NCBI GenBank assembly: GCA_900470775.1
Contig: UCBZ01000042.1
Span: 1-64,000 of the forward strand
Direction of reading: 5' to 3'
DNA from: Hyphomicrobiales bacterium
GTDB lineage: Bacteria; Pseudomonadota; Alphaproteobacteria; Rhizobiales; Beijerinckiaceae
Length of the DNA: 64,000 nucleotides
Both the position numbers and the translations under genes were made by a program. Positions 1 through 7,938 of the stretch are shown one piece after another (the stretch's first letter is position 1; every line of letters starts with the position of its first letter). Below the pieces are notes generated by a model that did not search any database, was not told where the DNA came from, and worked only from the letters and a program-made list of their open reading frames with translations.

Positions 1-81
1 TCCCCGGGACCAAACACCTAATTCCGGCCTTTGTATACGTCTGCTTCTCGGCATCGGCCCAACGTCAGCAAATGGCGGATA

Positions 82-97
82 CCGTTGAAAAAAGTCG
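82..97 (+). repeat. left terminal inverted repeat core of the IS
   Basis: CCGTTGAAAAAAGTCG is matched on the opposite strand at 1595-1609, with one base less in the A run. It lies about 55 bases outside the transposase stop codon. Confidence 0.65.
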
Positions 98-152
98 ACC
101 TCTGAACGAGGCTTGTGCGGAGCGCGATTTCGCCGGCGCGCTCCTCAGCCTC

Positions 153-1541
153 TCATGCGGGCCGGAGTTGCGGCCCGTTCGGCAGGAGCTTGGCAAGTTT
201 CCTGAGGTTCTGGGCTGCTGCTGCGAGGTGGAACTCGTCTCGGGCGCCATTGGGTCCGCGTAGTCGCAACCGGTCGAGCCGCAAGATGCGCTTGAGGTGA
301 GCAAACAGCATCTCGACCTTCTTCCGCTCGCGCCGCGAGGTGACATAGGCATCGGTCGCGGCGATGTCCCTGGCCATGTCACGGGCGCCCTCGTGGATCG
401 AGCGCAGGATCTTGCGGGCGGGCGTGTTGGGCGAGCACTGCGGCTTCAGCAGGCAGGCGTCGCAGTCGAACTTGCTGGCGCGGTAGCGCATCATGCCCTC
501 GTCGTCGACGAGCGGACGCTCGCTTCGATAGGCCTTCTGGCGTGGTCGCAACTCCTTCCCAGCCGGGCAGGTGTAGAGATCACGGGCGTGGTCATAGGCG
601 AAGTCGGACCGGCTGAAGGTGCCGTCACTGCGCTGGGACTTGTCGAAGACCGGGATGTGCGGCTCGATCCCGCGCTCATGCACCATCCAGGCGAGGTTCT
701 CGGCCGAGCCGTAGGCACTGTCGGCAGCCAAACGAGCCGGGTAGAGCCCGAAGCGCTCCTGCGTCCGGTCGAGCATGATGCGGGCCGAGCCGACTTCGGC
801 CTGCCGGATGGCGCGGCTGGCCTCGACATCGACGATGACGGCGTGGTCGAGATCGATCAGATAGTTGGTGGCGTAGGCGAAGAAGGCGTGGCCTTTGAGG
901 GCCCCGGTCCATTGCGCTGCCGGATCAGAGCGCGAGACGAACTTCGGCTTGGCCTCGCTGGCTGCGCCCCAGGCGGCCTCGTCGAGCGTGTCGAGATATT
1001 CGCGGACCGAGCGCCGCGTCCGGGAAAGATCGTCCCAGTCGACCGGCTCCGAGGCTTCCGCCGAGCGCTGCTTGTTCGCATCCGCCCTGATCAGGCTGGC
1101 ATCGACGGCGAAGCCTTCGCCGCCCACGAGACCTTCTGCGATGCAGCGCCGGACGGTCGTCTCGAACAGCTCGCGCAGAAGATCACTCTCACGGAAGCGG
1201 CCATGCCGGTTCTTCGAGAAGGTCGAGTGATCGGGAACGTCGCCCTCGAGCCCGAGCCGGCCAAACCAGCGATAGGCCAGGTTCAGATGGACCTCCTCGC
1301 ACAGGCGACGTTCGGAGCGGATGCCGAAGCAGTAGCCGATGAGCAGCATCCGGATCATCAGTTCCGGATCGATCGAGGGCCGGCCCATCTCGCTGTAGAA
1401 CGGACGTAGATGCGCGCGGATCTCAGAGAGGTCGACGAAGCGGTCGATGGCGCGCACCCAATGATCGGCCGGCACGTGACGCTCAAGACTGAACTCGTAG
1501 AACAGTGCCTCCTGCGCCACCTGCCGCTCACCCATCATCAC
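153..1541 (-). CDS. IS1182-family transposase (DDE)
   Basis: A 462-residue transposase catalysing movement of the surrounding insertion sequence. The N-terminal region (about residues 10-110) is the DUF772-like DNA-binding part typical of IS1182/IS5-type enzymes. The probable catalytic triad is D147 (FAVDASL), D274 (AADSAYG) and E410 (KKVEMLFAHLKR), and the family Cys cluster lies near 325-370 (CPAGKE, CDACLLKPQC). Length and motifs are those of a full, uninterrupted enzyme. The start is one of three tandem ATGs behind a GGAGGG-like ribosome-binding site. The reading frame shows no damage, so the element may still be active. Family level is confident; the exact IS name is not. Confidence 0.9.
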   Translation of the reverse strand: MMMGERQVAQEALFYEFSLERHVPADHWVRAIDRFVDLSEIRAHLRPFYSEMGRPSIDPELMIRMLLIGYCFGIRSERRLCEEVHLNLAYRWFGRLGLEGDVPDHSTFSKNRHGRFRESDLLRELFETTVRRCIAEGLVGGEGFAVDASLIRADANKQRSAEASEPVDWDDLSRTRRSVREYLDTLDEAAWGAASEAKPKFVSRSDPAAQWTGALKGHAFFAYATNYLIDLDHAVIVDVEASRAIRQAEVGSARIMLDRTQERFGLYPARLAADSAYGSAENLAWMVHERGIEPHIPVFDKSQRSDGTFSRSDFAYDHARDLYTCPAGKELRPRQKAYRSERPLVDDEGMMRYRASKFDCDACLLKPQCSPNTPARKILRSIHEGARDMARDIAATDAYVTSRRERKKVEMLFAHLKRILRLDRLRLRGPNGARDEFHLAAAAQNLRKLAKLLPNGPQLRPA

Positions 1542-1594
1542 GCCGCCCTCCGCCCAAGGACAACTGAATCAGGACTTCACAACCGCAGCAACGA

Positions 1595-1609
1595 CGACTT
1601 TTTCAACGG
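1595..1609 (-). repeat. right terminal inverted repeat core of the IS
   Basis: CGACTTTTTCAACGG, complementary to the left core at 82-97. It lies about 55 bases upstream of the transposase start. Confidence 0.65.
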
Positions 1610-1767
1610 CTCGGCGCAAAGCGGGCGTTTGCCAACGCGGTCCTGTCTCAAGCAGAAATCGACGGCCGCGGCCCGGGATGGGGCGGTGTTCAGGCTTCGC
1701 GGAAGCGCTCACGCCGGTTGGCGCTGCTGCCGCGCTTAAATAGCGCGACAGCTTTCAGCTACTCCGG

Positions 1768-2070
1768 CTAGATGTCCGCGTCCTGCGCCTTCACCGGCCG
1801 TGCCTTCCGCTGACCGACATATGGGCCGGGAGCAACCTTCGCGCGCCTGGCCAGACTGGCTTGTCGGCGCTGTTCGAGCCACACCTCGACCTCTTCCAGA
1901 TCCCACACCACGCAGCGGGGCGTAAGATTGAAGCGGCGCGGGAACTCGCCTCGCTTTTTTTGAATCTCATAGATCGTGCTGTCGGCGAGCGGGACGATCA
2001 GCCTGAGTTCATGCCGCCTGATGGTTCGCGGCAGACCGGTCAATACCGTTGCGGGGCCGGAGTAGCCCAC
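1768..2070 (-). CDS. AlpA-like HTH regulator / excisionase-type protein
   Basis: A small protein of 100 residues. The central segment (LRLIVPLADSTIYEIQKK, then GEFPRRFNLTPRCVVWDLEEVEVWLEQR) matches the layout of AlpA/excisionase proteins: a winged helix-turn-helix with a STIY recognition helix, a GEFPxP turn and a WxxxEVExWL C-terminal helix. Such proteins activate integrase genes or act as directionality factors of prophages and integrative elements. No integrase or att site is visible here, so this is probably a leftover of an element disrupted by or next to the IS. The GTG start at 2070 is not well supported by a ribosome-binding site; a shorter form is possible. Confidence 0.7.
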   Translation of the reverse strand: MGYSGPATVLTGLPRTIRRHELRLIVPLADSTIYEIQKKRGEFPRRFNLTPRCVVWDLEEVEVWLEQRRQASLARRAKVAPGPYVGQRKARPVKAQDADI

Positions 2071-2546
2071 GGGATCACTGTCCTCGCTTCTAGTGGGAAG
2101 GAGGACGGATACCGGGCTTGCGTTGGCGGGCTCGCAAAGAAGCCTTCGCGGGAGTAGGGCATCGTTCCAAAGGGCAGGGTGGGATGATACAAAGTCTCGG
2201 ACGATAGGCTTGAAATCCTAGCTTTCATATCGAACATCAGCCCGGCTGGCGATCCAACCTAGATCCTGGATGAGTGCGTGATGTGCGCTGGGTGGCGGTA
2301 CTTTTCGAGGTCGGTCACGCTAGTTGGTGAAACGTCAGAATTTTCTTTGCGGGAATTTTCCCTTTAATATCAATACCGTAGTTTTTTAGCGGCCCGAGCG
2401 GCGGCTTTTCAAGCTGAATACAAGAAAAAACCCTGCTAGGTCAATCATCTAGGAGGGCGGAGAACAATCGAGTGGGAGTGAGGGAGAAAAGGCGGCAATA
2501 GCGTAGGTTTGGCGGTGGGTTCTGCTGCTCCACAATTGGCGTTCTA
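2071..2546. other. gene-free accessory DNA
   Basis: No open frame in this stretch resembles a known protein. Base composition is locally more AT-rich than the rest of the window (for example around 2335-2430), which suits a foreign or decayed segment. I see no tRNA, integrase or clear attachment site. Confidence 0.5.
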
Positions 2547-2807
2547 TTGGGTTCTCACGCTGCTGAACTGGCGTTTTCAAAGCTTTCAGGGATCGTCAGT
2601 TGCGAGGCGGCGTCGGCAGTGCCGCATTTCCACGCCAAGAAAGTGGCCGAGGATCTGATCAAGGCCTCCGGGGTGCCATACGTGTTTGTCCGCGCGCCTA
2701 CATTTCTCGATCAAAGCGCGGACATTATTGCGAAGGGTGTGAAAGCTGGCCGGTTTGTGGCGGTTGGCGATAATATCTCGCCAAAGCCGCGAGGTTTCTG
2801 GCAGTGA
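2547..2807 (+). pseudogene. fragment of an NmrA-like NAD(P)-binding reductase
   Basis: The open frame codes for 86 residues. The middle resembles the second half of NmrA-type atypical short-chain reductases: AVPHFHAKKVAEDLIKASG followed by VPYVFVRAPTFLDQ. In intact members this follows a Rossmann domain of about 100 residues, and another 100 or more follow it. Both are missing, and no continuation appears in other frames nearby. I read it as the decayed remnant of a roughly 300-residue reductase. It lies between an IS and a tandem repeat, consistent with local rearrangement. Confidence 0.6.
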
Positions 2808-3236
2808 GATCGACTACCAAACGATCGATGTCGGCTGGAGTGATGGCCCCAAGAGCCAGCAAGAGATCACACTACGTTTCGAACATTTCGAAGCAAGAGC
2901 ACTTTTTCGGGCCAGCGCCTGCACCTCGATATGCGATCACGCGGTGGGCGAAGAGTCATCAATTAATACCCTGACCCAATCCGGAAATTAATACCCTGAC
3001 CCAACCCGGACGAGATCGGGGTCGCAGGGTGGCAGGAAGAGGGACCAGGCGGCCAGATTGGGCATCGTGGTTTGGCCCGCGCCGGTTTCGTGGAGGGGGG
3101 GCTCGTTCACCTGCGCGGGACAAGCCCCGACCGATCCCACCGTCGAGCTCCTCGATCGGATACAGGCTTGCCTTGCCGATCTTGACGGATGACGGGCCCC
3201 TCCTCATCGATCGCCAGTTGCGACGTGTGCCCTGGC
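2808..3236. other. gene-free stretch between the reductase fragment and tetR
   Basis: No recognisable gene. Short open frames occur on both strands, but none has family motifs or a convincing start. The one feature seen is the 24-bp tandem repeat at 2961-3009. Confidence 0.45.
2961..3009. repeat. two direct 24-bp repeats, one base apart
   Basis: Units 2961-2984 and 2986-3009 are identical except for one base near the end; both contain AATTAATACCCTGACCCA and end in CCGG. The placement in remnant DNA suggests duplicated ends or scars of a mobile element, but no partner transposase is present. Confidence 0.7.
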
Positions 3237-3836
3237 CTACCTGGCGCCGGCAGGTTGTGGGCTGATCCCGGCCTCGATCCATTCGCGCGTCTGTTCCAGC
3301 ACCTCATCCGAAAGTGTGCGGTCGTCGATCGAGCGGGCAAGGATCACCGCCCCCACCATCGCCGCGAAGCTTCCGATTGCCGCGCGGCGTCTCTCTGCCG
3401 CATCCAGTTCCGGGAGCGCCTTGCCGAGACGGTCGATCTGCGAGCGAAGGCCTTCGGCCATGACGGCGCGTGCAGCCGGAGTCTGCAGGCGGACCGCCGC
3501 TGCAAGTCCCGCCGTCGGGCAACCACCGGCGCAGTTGTCGCGATGCCGGGGTGAAAGATAGTCGTCCAGATAGGCGCGAAGGTCGCCCCCTTCGCCTGCA
3601 TTCGCAGCGAGAACATGGGCAAGGGTCTGCGCGATCAGGTCGTCCTTCGAACCGAAATGGCCATAGAAGCCGCCATGGGTCAGGCCGGCGGCTTTCATCA
3701 CCTCCGCCACGCTGACCGCGTCGAACCCCCTGTCGCGGAACAGCCGGCCGGCAACCTCCAGAATCCGGCGACGGTTCTCCACCATCTGCTCTCGACTGAC
3801 CTTCATTTCAAAATTCTCCGCCGGCTCCGTTGACAT
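3237..3836 (-). CDS. TetR/AcrR-family repressor
   Basis: A protein of 199 residues with an N-terminal TetR DNA-binding domain (about 15-65: RRRILEVAGRLFRDRG, then VAEVMKAAGLTHGGFYGHFG) and an all-alpha ligand domain carrying a GCP motif. It faces a four-gene redox cluster on the other strand, with two palindromes between them, so it most likely represses those genes and itself and is released by a small electrophile. An internal Met (MKVSREQ, about residue 11) is an equally good start. It resembles the TetR at 10268-10873, including the GCP motif. The ligand cannot be deduced. Confidence 0.9.
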   Translation of the reverse strand: MSTEPAENFEMKVSREQMVENRRRILEVAGRLFRDRGFDAVSVAEVMKAAGLTHGGFYGHFGSKDDLIAQTLAHVLAANAGEGGDLRAYLDDYLSPRHRDNCAGGCPTAGLAAAVRLQTPAARAVMAEGLRSQIDRLGKALPELDAAERRRAAIGSFAAMVGAVILARSIDDRTLSDEVLEQTREWIEAGISPQPAGAR

Positions 3837-3840
3837 TTAC

Positions 3841-3882
3841 ATGATGACCATCATATTTAGGATCATTCATGACGATCATCAT
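3841..3882. promoter_or_regulatory. paired operator-like palindromes between tetR and the SDR operon
   Basis: ATGATGACCATCAT (3841-3854) and ATGACGATCATCAT (3869-3882) share the pattern ATGAyGnnCrTCAT, with centres 28 bp apart. They lie directly before the divergent starts of tetR (3836) and the SDR (3917). This is the usual arrangement for a TetR repressor acting on both promoters; binding itself is inferred. Confidence 0.6.
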
Positions 3883-3916
3883 GAATATAGGTCCCAGCAG
3901 AGAAAAGAGCAACGCC

Positions 3917-4705
3917 ATGACCACCATTCCCTCAGTCCTCGTCACCGGCGCCTCCACCGGCATCGGAGCCGCCTATGCCGAGCGCTTCGCGCGCCGCGGG
4001 CACGACCTCGTGCTGGTTGCCCGCGACATGGCACGCATGGAGGCTCTGGCCGCCCGTCTGCGTCAGCAGAATGGCGTGGCCATCGACATCATCCAGGCAG
4101 ATCTCACCAAGGCCGACGAGCTTGCAACCGTCGAGGCAAGGCTGCGCGACGACGTTCGCATCGGGATCCTCGTCAACAATGCCGGAACGGCCATCGGCGG
4201 AAGCTTTATCGAGCAGAGCACCGATGACGTTGCGCGGCTGGTTGCGCTCAACACGACCGCATTGCTCCGGCTTGCCAGCGCCATCGCCCCGCGGCTTGCG
4301 AAGGCTGGCGACGGCGCGATCGTCAACATGGGTTCCGTGGTCGGTCTGGCACCGGAGTTCGGCATGACGGTCTACGGCGCGACCAAGGCCTTCGTGCTGT
4401 TCCTGTCGCAGGGGCTCAGCCTCGAGCTCGCGCCGAAGGGCGTCTACGTTCAGGCGGTGCTTCCTGCCACGACGCGAACCGAAATCTGGGACCATGTCGG
4501 CGCCGACATCAACGCGCTTTCCAACGTGATGGAGGTGGGCGATCTGGTCGATGCAGCACTGGTCGGCTTCGACCGCCGCGAGCCGGTGACCATCCCGCCG
4601 CTTCCCGATGCCGGGCAGTGGGACGCGCTCCAGGCCGCGCGGCAGGCCATGCTTCCGAATTACCGGAACGAGCTTCCCGCCGAGCGCTACCGCACGGTCG
4701 CCTGA
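3917..4705 (+). CDS. short-chain dehydrogenase/reductase (SDR)
   Basis: A classical SDR of 262 residues. It has the N-terminal cofactor motif (TGASTGIG), NNAG near residue 90, the catalytic Tyr-Lys pair in YGATK and a preceding serine in NMGSVVG. Substrate is unknown; these enzymes oxidise or reduce alcohols and ketones with NAD(P)(H) in the cytoplasm. I start it at the ATG at 3917, because the frame is open from 3869 but that ATG lies inside the operator-like palindrome; the extra 16 residues do not look conserved. It is the first gene of a run of four (SDR, ene reductase, MDR, hydrolase) facing tetR. Confidence 0.88.
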   Translation: MTTIPSVLVTGASTGIGAAYAERFARRGHDLVLVARDMARMEALAARLRQQNGVAIDIIQADLTKADELATVEARLRDDVRIGILVNNAGTAIGGSFIEQSTDDVARLVALNTTALLRLASAIAPRLAKAGDGAIVNMGSVVGLAPEFGMTVYGATKAFVLFLSQGLSLELAPKGVYVQAVLPATTRTEIWDHVGADINALSNVMEVGDLVDAALVGFDRREPVTIPPLPDAGQWDALQAARQAMLPNYRNELPAERYRTVA

Positions 4706-4733
4706 GCACCAACCAAGCCATTTCGACAAGCGA

Positions 4734-4749
4734 CCCCGCCGCGGCGGGG
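4734..4749. repeat. perfect GC palindrome before the ene-reductase gene
   Basis: CCCCGCCGCGGCGGGG ends 16 bases before the start codon at 4766. It has no T-run, so it is not an obvious terminator. In RNA it could form a hairpin between the first and second genes of the cluster. Confidence 0.5.
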
Positions 4750-4765
4750 ACAACATGGGTGATCT

Positions 4766-5857
4766 ATGACCAACAAGACGCTGTTTGAGCCCTATAAACT
4801 CGGCTCGCTGACCCTCTCCAATCGCATCGTCATGGCCCCTTTGACGCGCAATCGCGCTGGCGCGGGCTTCATTCCGGGCGAGCTCGCGGCAGAATACTAC
4901 CGCCAGCGCGCATCGGCCGGGTTGCTGATTTCGGAGGCGACGCAGATCTCGCAGCAGGGACAGGGTTACCAGGACACGCCCGGCATCTACTCCCAGGCTC
5001 AGATCGACGGCTGGCGCAAGGTCACCGCCGCTGTGCACGCCAAGGGCGGGCGGATTTTCCTGCAGCTCTGGCATGTCGGCCGCGTCAGCCACGTCGATCT
5101 CCAGGAGAACGGGGCGGCGCCGGTCGCGCCGTCGGCGATCCGGGCGGAAACCAAGACGTTCGTGAACGACGGCTTCTTCGATGTCTCGGAGCCGCGCGCA
5201 CTGGCCCTCGACGAACTGCCAGGGATCGTCAACGATTTCCGGCAGGCCGCCGCGAACGCCATTGCCGCCGGCTTCGATGGCGTCGAGATTCACGGTGCCA
5301 ACGGCTATCTGCTCGACCAGTTCGCCAGGGACAGCGCCAATCGCCGCACCGATGCTTATGGCGGATCGGTCGAGAACCGCGCCCGGCTGATGCTGGAGGT
5401 AGCGGCCGCGGTGGTCGAGAAGATCGGCGCCGAGCGCACCGGCATCCGGATTTCGCCCGTCTCGCCGGCCAATGGTGTTTCGAGCAGTGATGCTCAGGCG
5501 CAGTTCGACTACATCGTCGATCAGCTGAACAGCCTCGGTATCGTCTACATCCACGTCGTCGAGGGCGCCACGGGCGGATCGCGCGACGTCGCGCCGTTCG
5601 ATTTCGGCTCGCTCCGCCGTCGCTTCAAGAACACCTATATCGCCAATAACGGCTATGACCTCGACCTCGCGACGTCGCGCCTGGCCGAGGACAAGGCCGA
5701 CCTGTTCGCCTTCGGCCGCCCCTTCATCGCCAATCCCGACCTTGTGGAGAGGCTCGAGGCCGGCGCACCGCTGGCGCAGGTCAACCCGGCCACGATCTAT
5801 GGCGGAGGCGCGGTGGGATACACCGATTATCCCGCCATCGCAGCAAGCCGTTCCTGA
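4766..5857 (+). CDS. Old Yellow Enzyme-family alkene reductase
   Basis: An FMN-dependent ene reductase of 363 residues, the usual length for NemA/OYE proteins. Visible family marks are the N-terminal FEPYKLGSLTLSNRIVMAPL strand, RAGAGFIPGELAAEYYRQRA, the substrate-binding pair in GFDGVEIHGANGYL with the following DQFARDSANRRTDAYGGS, and the C-terminal phosphate-binding GRPFIANPDLVERL. These enzymes use NAD(P)H to reduce C=C bonds conjugated to carbonyl or nitro groups and often detoxify electrophiles or nitro compounds. It is the second gene of the TetR-linked cluster, 60 bp after the SDR. The in vivo substrate is unknown. Confidence 0.93.
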   Translation: MTNKTLFEPYKLGSLTLSNRIVMAPLTRNRAGAGFIPGELAAEYYRQRASAGLLISEATQISQQGQGYQDTPGIYSQAQIDGWRKVTAAVHAKGGRIFLQLWHVGRVSHVDLQENGAAPVAPSAIRAETKTFVNDGFFDVSEPRALALDELPGIVNDFRQAAANAIAAGFDGVEIHGANGYLLDQFARDSANRRTDAYGGSVENRARLMLEVAAAVVEKIGAERTGIRISPVSPANGVSSSDAQAQFDYIVDQLNSLGIVYIHVVEGATGGSRDVAPFDFGSLRRRFKNTYIANNGYDLDLATSRLAEDKADLFAFGRPFIANPDLVERLEAGAPLAQVNPATIYGGGAVGYTDYPAIAASRS

Positions 5858-5900
5858 CCAACCGGGGGCGCGCTGTCGGCGAGATTGGAGAACAGATTTC

Positions 5901-6902
5901 ATGAAAGCCTTCATCCTCGATCGATACAAGAAGAACGGCGCGCTGCGGCTTGGCGAGATGCCGGAGCCGACCGTGCGGGATGACGATGTCCTGGTCGAGA
6001 TTCACGCGGCCGGGCTCAATCCTCTCGATTCGAAAATCCGCGACGGCGAGTTCAAGCTCATCCTGCCGTACCGCCCGCCCTTCATCCTGGGGCACGATGT
6101 GGCGGGCAGGGTGGTCCGCGTCGGATCGAACGTCCGGCGCTTCAAGCCGGACGACGAGGTTTATGCCCGGCCGCGCGACGGCCAGATCGGGGCCTTCGCG
6201 GAATTCATCGCCGTGAACGAAGCCGACCTCGCGCTGAAGCCGCAAAACCTCGGCATGGAGGAAGCCGCTTCCATCCCGCTGGTGGGACTGACGGCCTGGC
6301 AGGCTCTGGTCGAGCGAGCCGGCCTGCGAAAAGGGCAGAAGGTCCTCATCCACGCGGGCTCCGGCGGCGTGGGGACATTCGCTATCCAGCTTGCCAAGCA
6401 TCTGGGCGCAACCGTCGCGACGACGACGAGCACGGCGAACGTCGATCTGGTCAGAAGTCTCGGCGCCGATGTCGTCATCGACTACAAAAAGGAAGACTTC
6501 GAGAAGGTCTTGTCCGGCTATGACGTTGTCCTCAACAGCCTGGACGGCGACACGCTTCAGAAATCCCTGAAGGTGCTGAAGCCCGGCGGCAAGCTGATCT
6601 CGATCTCCGGCCCGCCGGACCCTGGTTTTGCCAGGGAACAAGGACTGAATTGGCTCCTGCAGCAGATCTTGCGTCTTCTGAGTTTCGGCATCCGAAGGAA
6701 GGCCAAAGCCCGCGGGGTCGGCTATTCCTTCCTGTATATGCGCGCCAATGGCGGGCAGCTGAGCCAGCTCACGTCGCTGATCGAAGCCGGGATCATTCGC
6801 CCCGTCATGGATCGGGTCGTCCCGTTTGAAGCGACCAACGAAGCCATGGCTTACCTCGAAACCGGACGGTCAAAGGGCAAAGTCGTGATCAAGCTGAGGT
6901 GA
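5901..6902 (+). CDS. zinc-independent MDR oxidoreductase (quinone oxidoreductase-like)
   Basis: A medium-chain dehydrogenase/reductase of 333 residues. The N-terminal GroES-like domain holds AGLNPLDSKIRDG and the GHDVAGRVVRVG signature; the Rossmann domain has HAGSGGVGTFAIQLAKHLGA. Catalytic zinc cysteines are absent, as in quinone oxidoreductase and enoyl-reductase type MDRs, which reduce activated C=C bonds or quinones with NADPH. The open frame extends further upstream, but the ATG at 5901 follows GGAGAAC and begins the conserved MKAF strand. It lies 43 bp after the ene reductase. Confidence 0.9.
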   Translation: MKAFILDRYKKNGALRLGEMPEPTVRDDDVLVEIHAAGLNPLDSKIRDGEFKLILPYRPPFILGHDVAGRVVRVGSNVRRFKPDDEVYARPRDGQIGAFAEFIAVNEADLALKPQNLGMEEAASIPLVGLTAWQALVERAGLRKGQKVLIHAGSGGVGTFAIQLAKHLGATVATTTSTANVDLVRSLGADVVIDYKKEDFEKVLSGYDVVLNSLDGDTLQKSLKVLKPGGKLISISGPPDPGFAREQGLNWLLQQILRLLSFGIRRKAKARGVGYSFLYMRANGGQLSQLTSLIEAGIIRPVMDRVVPFEATNEAMAYLETGRSKGKVVIKLR

Positions 6903-6985
6903 GGGCGGTGTCGTCTTTGCGTGAAGCCCACGGGGACGCCAACGGCGTTCGTCTGTCGCGCGCATCTAAGGAAACGATCCTGAGC

Positions 6986-7843
6986 ATGTCCCATCCATCG
7001 CAATCCAGCTCCATGACGTGGAAAGACGCGCCGACCAGGAGCGTCGATGTTGCCGGCACGATATTCGTCTACCGGCAGCTCGGGCCAACCACGGGCATCC
7101 CGATCATCCTGCTGAACCATTGGGGCGCCGTTCTCGACAATTTCGATCCGCGCATCGTCGATGGCCTCGCCACGAGCCGGCGAGTGATCGCTTACAACTA
7201 TCGGGGCGTCGGCGGATCGGGCGGCAAGGCGCCGCTCACGGTGGCCGAGATGGCCGAAGACGTCGTCGCCTTCATTCGCGCGCTGGGCCTCGAACAGGTC
7301 GATCTACTTGGCTTCTCGCTTGGCGGTTTCGTGGCGCAGGACATCGTTCTGAAAGAACCGGGCCTGGTTCGCAAGCTGGTCTTGACCGGCACCGGCCCGG
7401 CAGGCGGCGAGGGCATCGCGAATGTGGGGCGTATGTCCTGGCCGCTCATCCTCAAGGGGATGCTGACCTTCCGGGACCCGAAATTCTACCTCTTCTTCAC
7501 CTCGACAGCGAATGGCCGCCGCGCCGCGAAAGCCTTCCTGGAACGTTTGAAGGAGCGCAATGCGGATCGCGACAAGCCGATCACGATGGCTGCATTCCTG
7601 AGGCAGCTCAGGGCGATCAAGGCCTGGGGTAAGCAGGCACAACAGGACCTCAGCGGAATTCGCATCCCCGCTCTCATCGTGAACGGCGATCAGGACAAGA
7701 TGGTGCCCAGCAGCAACTCGGTCGATCTGGCGCGCCGTCTGCCGAATGCGGAACTCGTGCTCTACGAGGATGCCGGTCACGGAGGCATCTTCCAGTATCA
7801 CGAGGCTTTCGTGGGAAGGGCTCTGGCGTTTCTCACGCGCTGA
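6986..7843 (+). CDS. alpha/beta hydrolase
   Basis: A hydrolase of 285 residues with the nucleophile elbow GFSLGGF (Ser), an acid in NGDQDKMVP and a catalytic His in EDAGHGG; RGVGGSGG near residue 75 is also typical of the family. The substrate cannot be read from sequence; esters or lactones are usual. I start it at the ATG at 6986 behind AAGGAA rather than at the upstream GTG, which would add 29 unconserved residues. It is the last gene of the TetR-linked run, and its stop codon lies inside a terminator-like hairpin. Confidence 0.88.
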   Translation: MSHPSQSSSMTWKDAPTRSVDVAGTIFVYRQLGPTTGIPIILLNHWGAVLDNFDPRIVDGLATSRRVIAYNYRGVGGSGGKAPLTVAEMAEDVVAFIRALGLEQVDLLGFSLGGFVAQDIVLKEPGLVRKLVLTGTGPAGGEGIANVGRMSWPLILKGMLTFRDPKFYLFFTSTANGRRAAKAFLERLKERNADRDKPITMAAFLRQLRAIKAWGKQAQQDLSGIRIPALIVNGDQDKMVPSSNSVDLARRLPNAELVLYEDAGHGGIFQYHEAFVGRALAFLTR

Positions 7844-7879
7844 TCCCCGCGTGCTCGCAGCCTGTCGCGCGGGGGATCA
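7841..7879. terminator. hairpin between convergent hydrolase and SDR genes
   Basis: TGATCCCCGCG at 7841 pairs, with one bulged base, with the complementary sequence ending TCA at 7879. It spans the hydrolase stop codon and lies between convergent genes. There is no U-tract, so terminator activity is inferred from position. Confidence 0.4.
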
Positions 7880-7938
7880 CCGATATCCATCGCAAAAGCG
7901 GCTGAACACTCGCCTCCGGATTCCCGTGATCCCGACCA

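Larger units (their letters stand above)
61..1629. mobile_element. IS1182-family insertion sequence, apparently complete
   Basis: One intact transposase gene is framed by imperfect terminal inverted repeats. The best-conserved part is CCGTTGAAAAAAGTCG at 82-97 and its complement, one A shorter, at 1595-1609. Weaker similarity runs outward to about 61 on the left and 1629 on the right, which I took as approximate ends. I could not identify a target-site duplication, so the exact borders are uncertain. The IS1182 assignment comes from the transposase. The 60 bases to its left carry no recognisable gene. Confidence 0.75.

Noticed and set aside
2959-3282. A 107-codon minus-strand frame before tetR
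   Set aside because: It runs through the tandem repeat and into the tetR 3' end, without motif or start signal.
3932-5929. A 665-codon open frame on the minus strand opposite the SDR and ene reductase genes
   Set aside because: It is antisense to two genes with full family motifs; the composition is that of a GC-rich shadow frame (Arg/Gly/Asp-rich, no domain).
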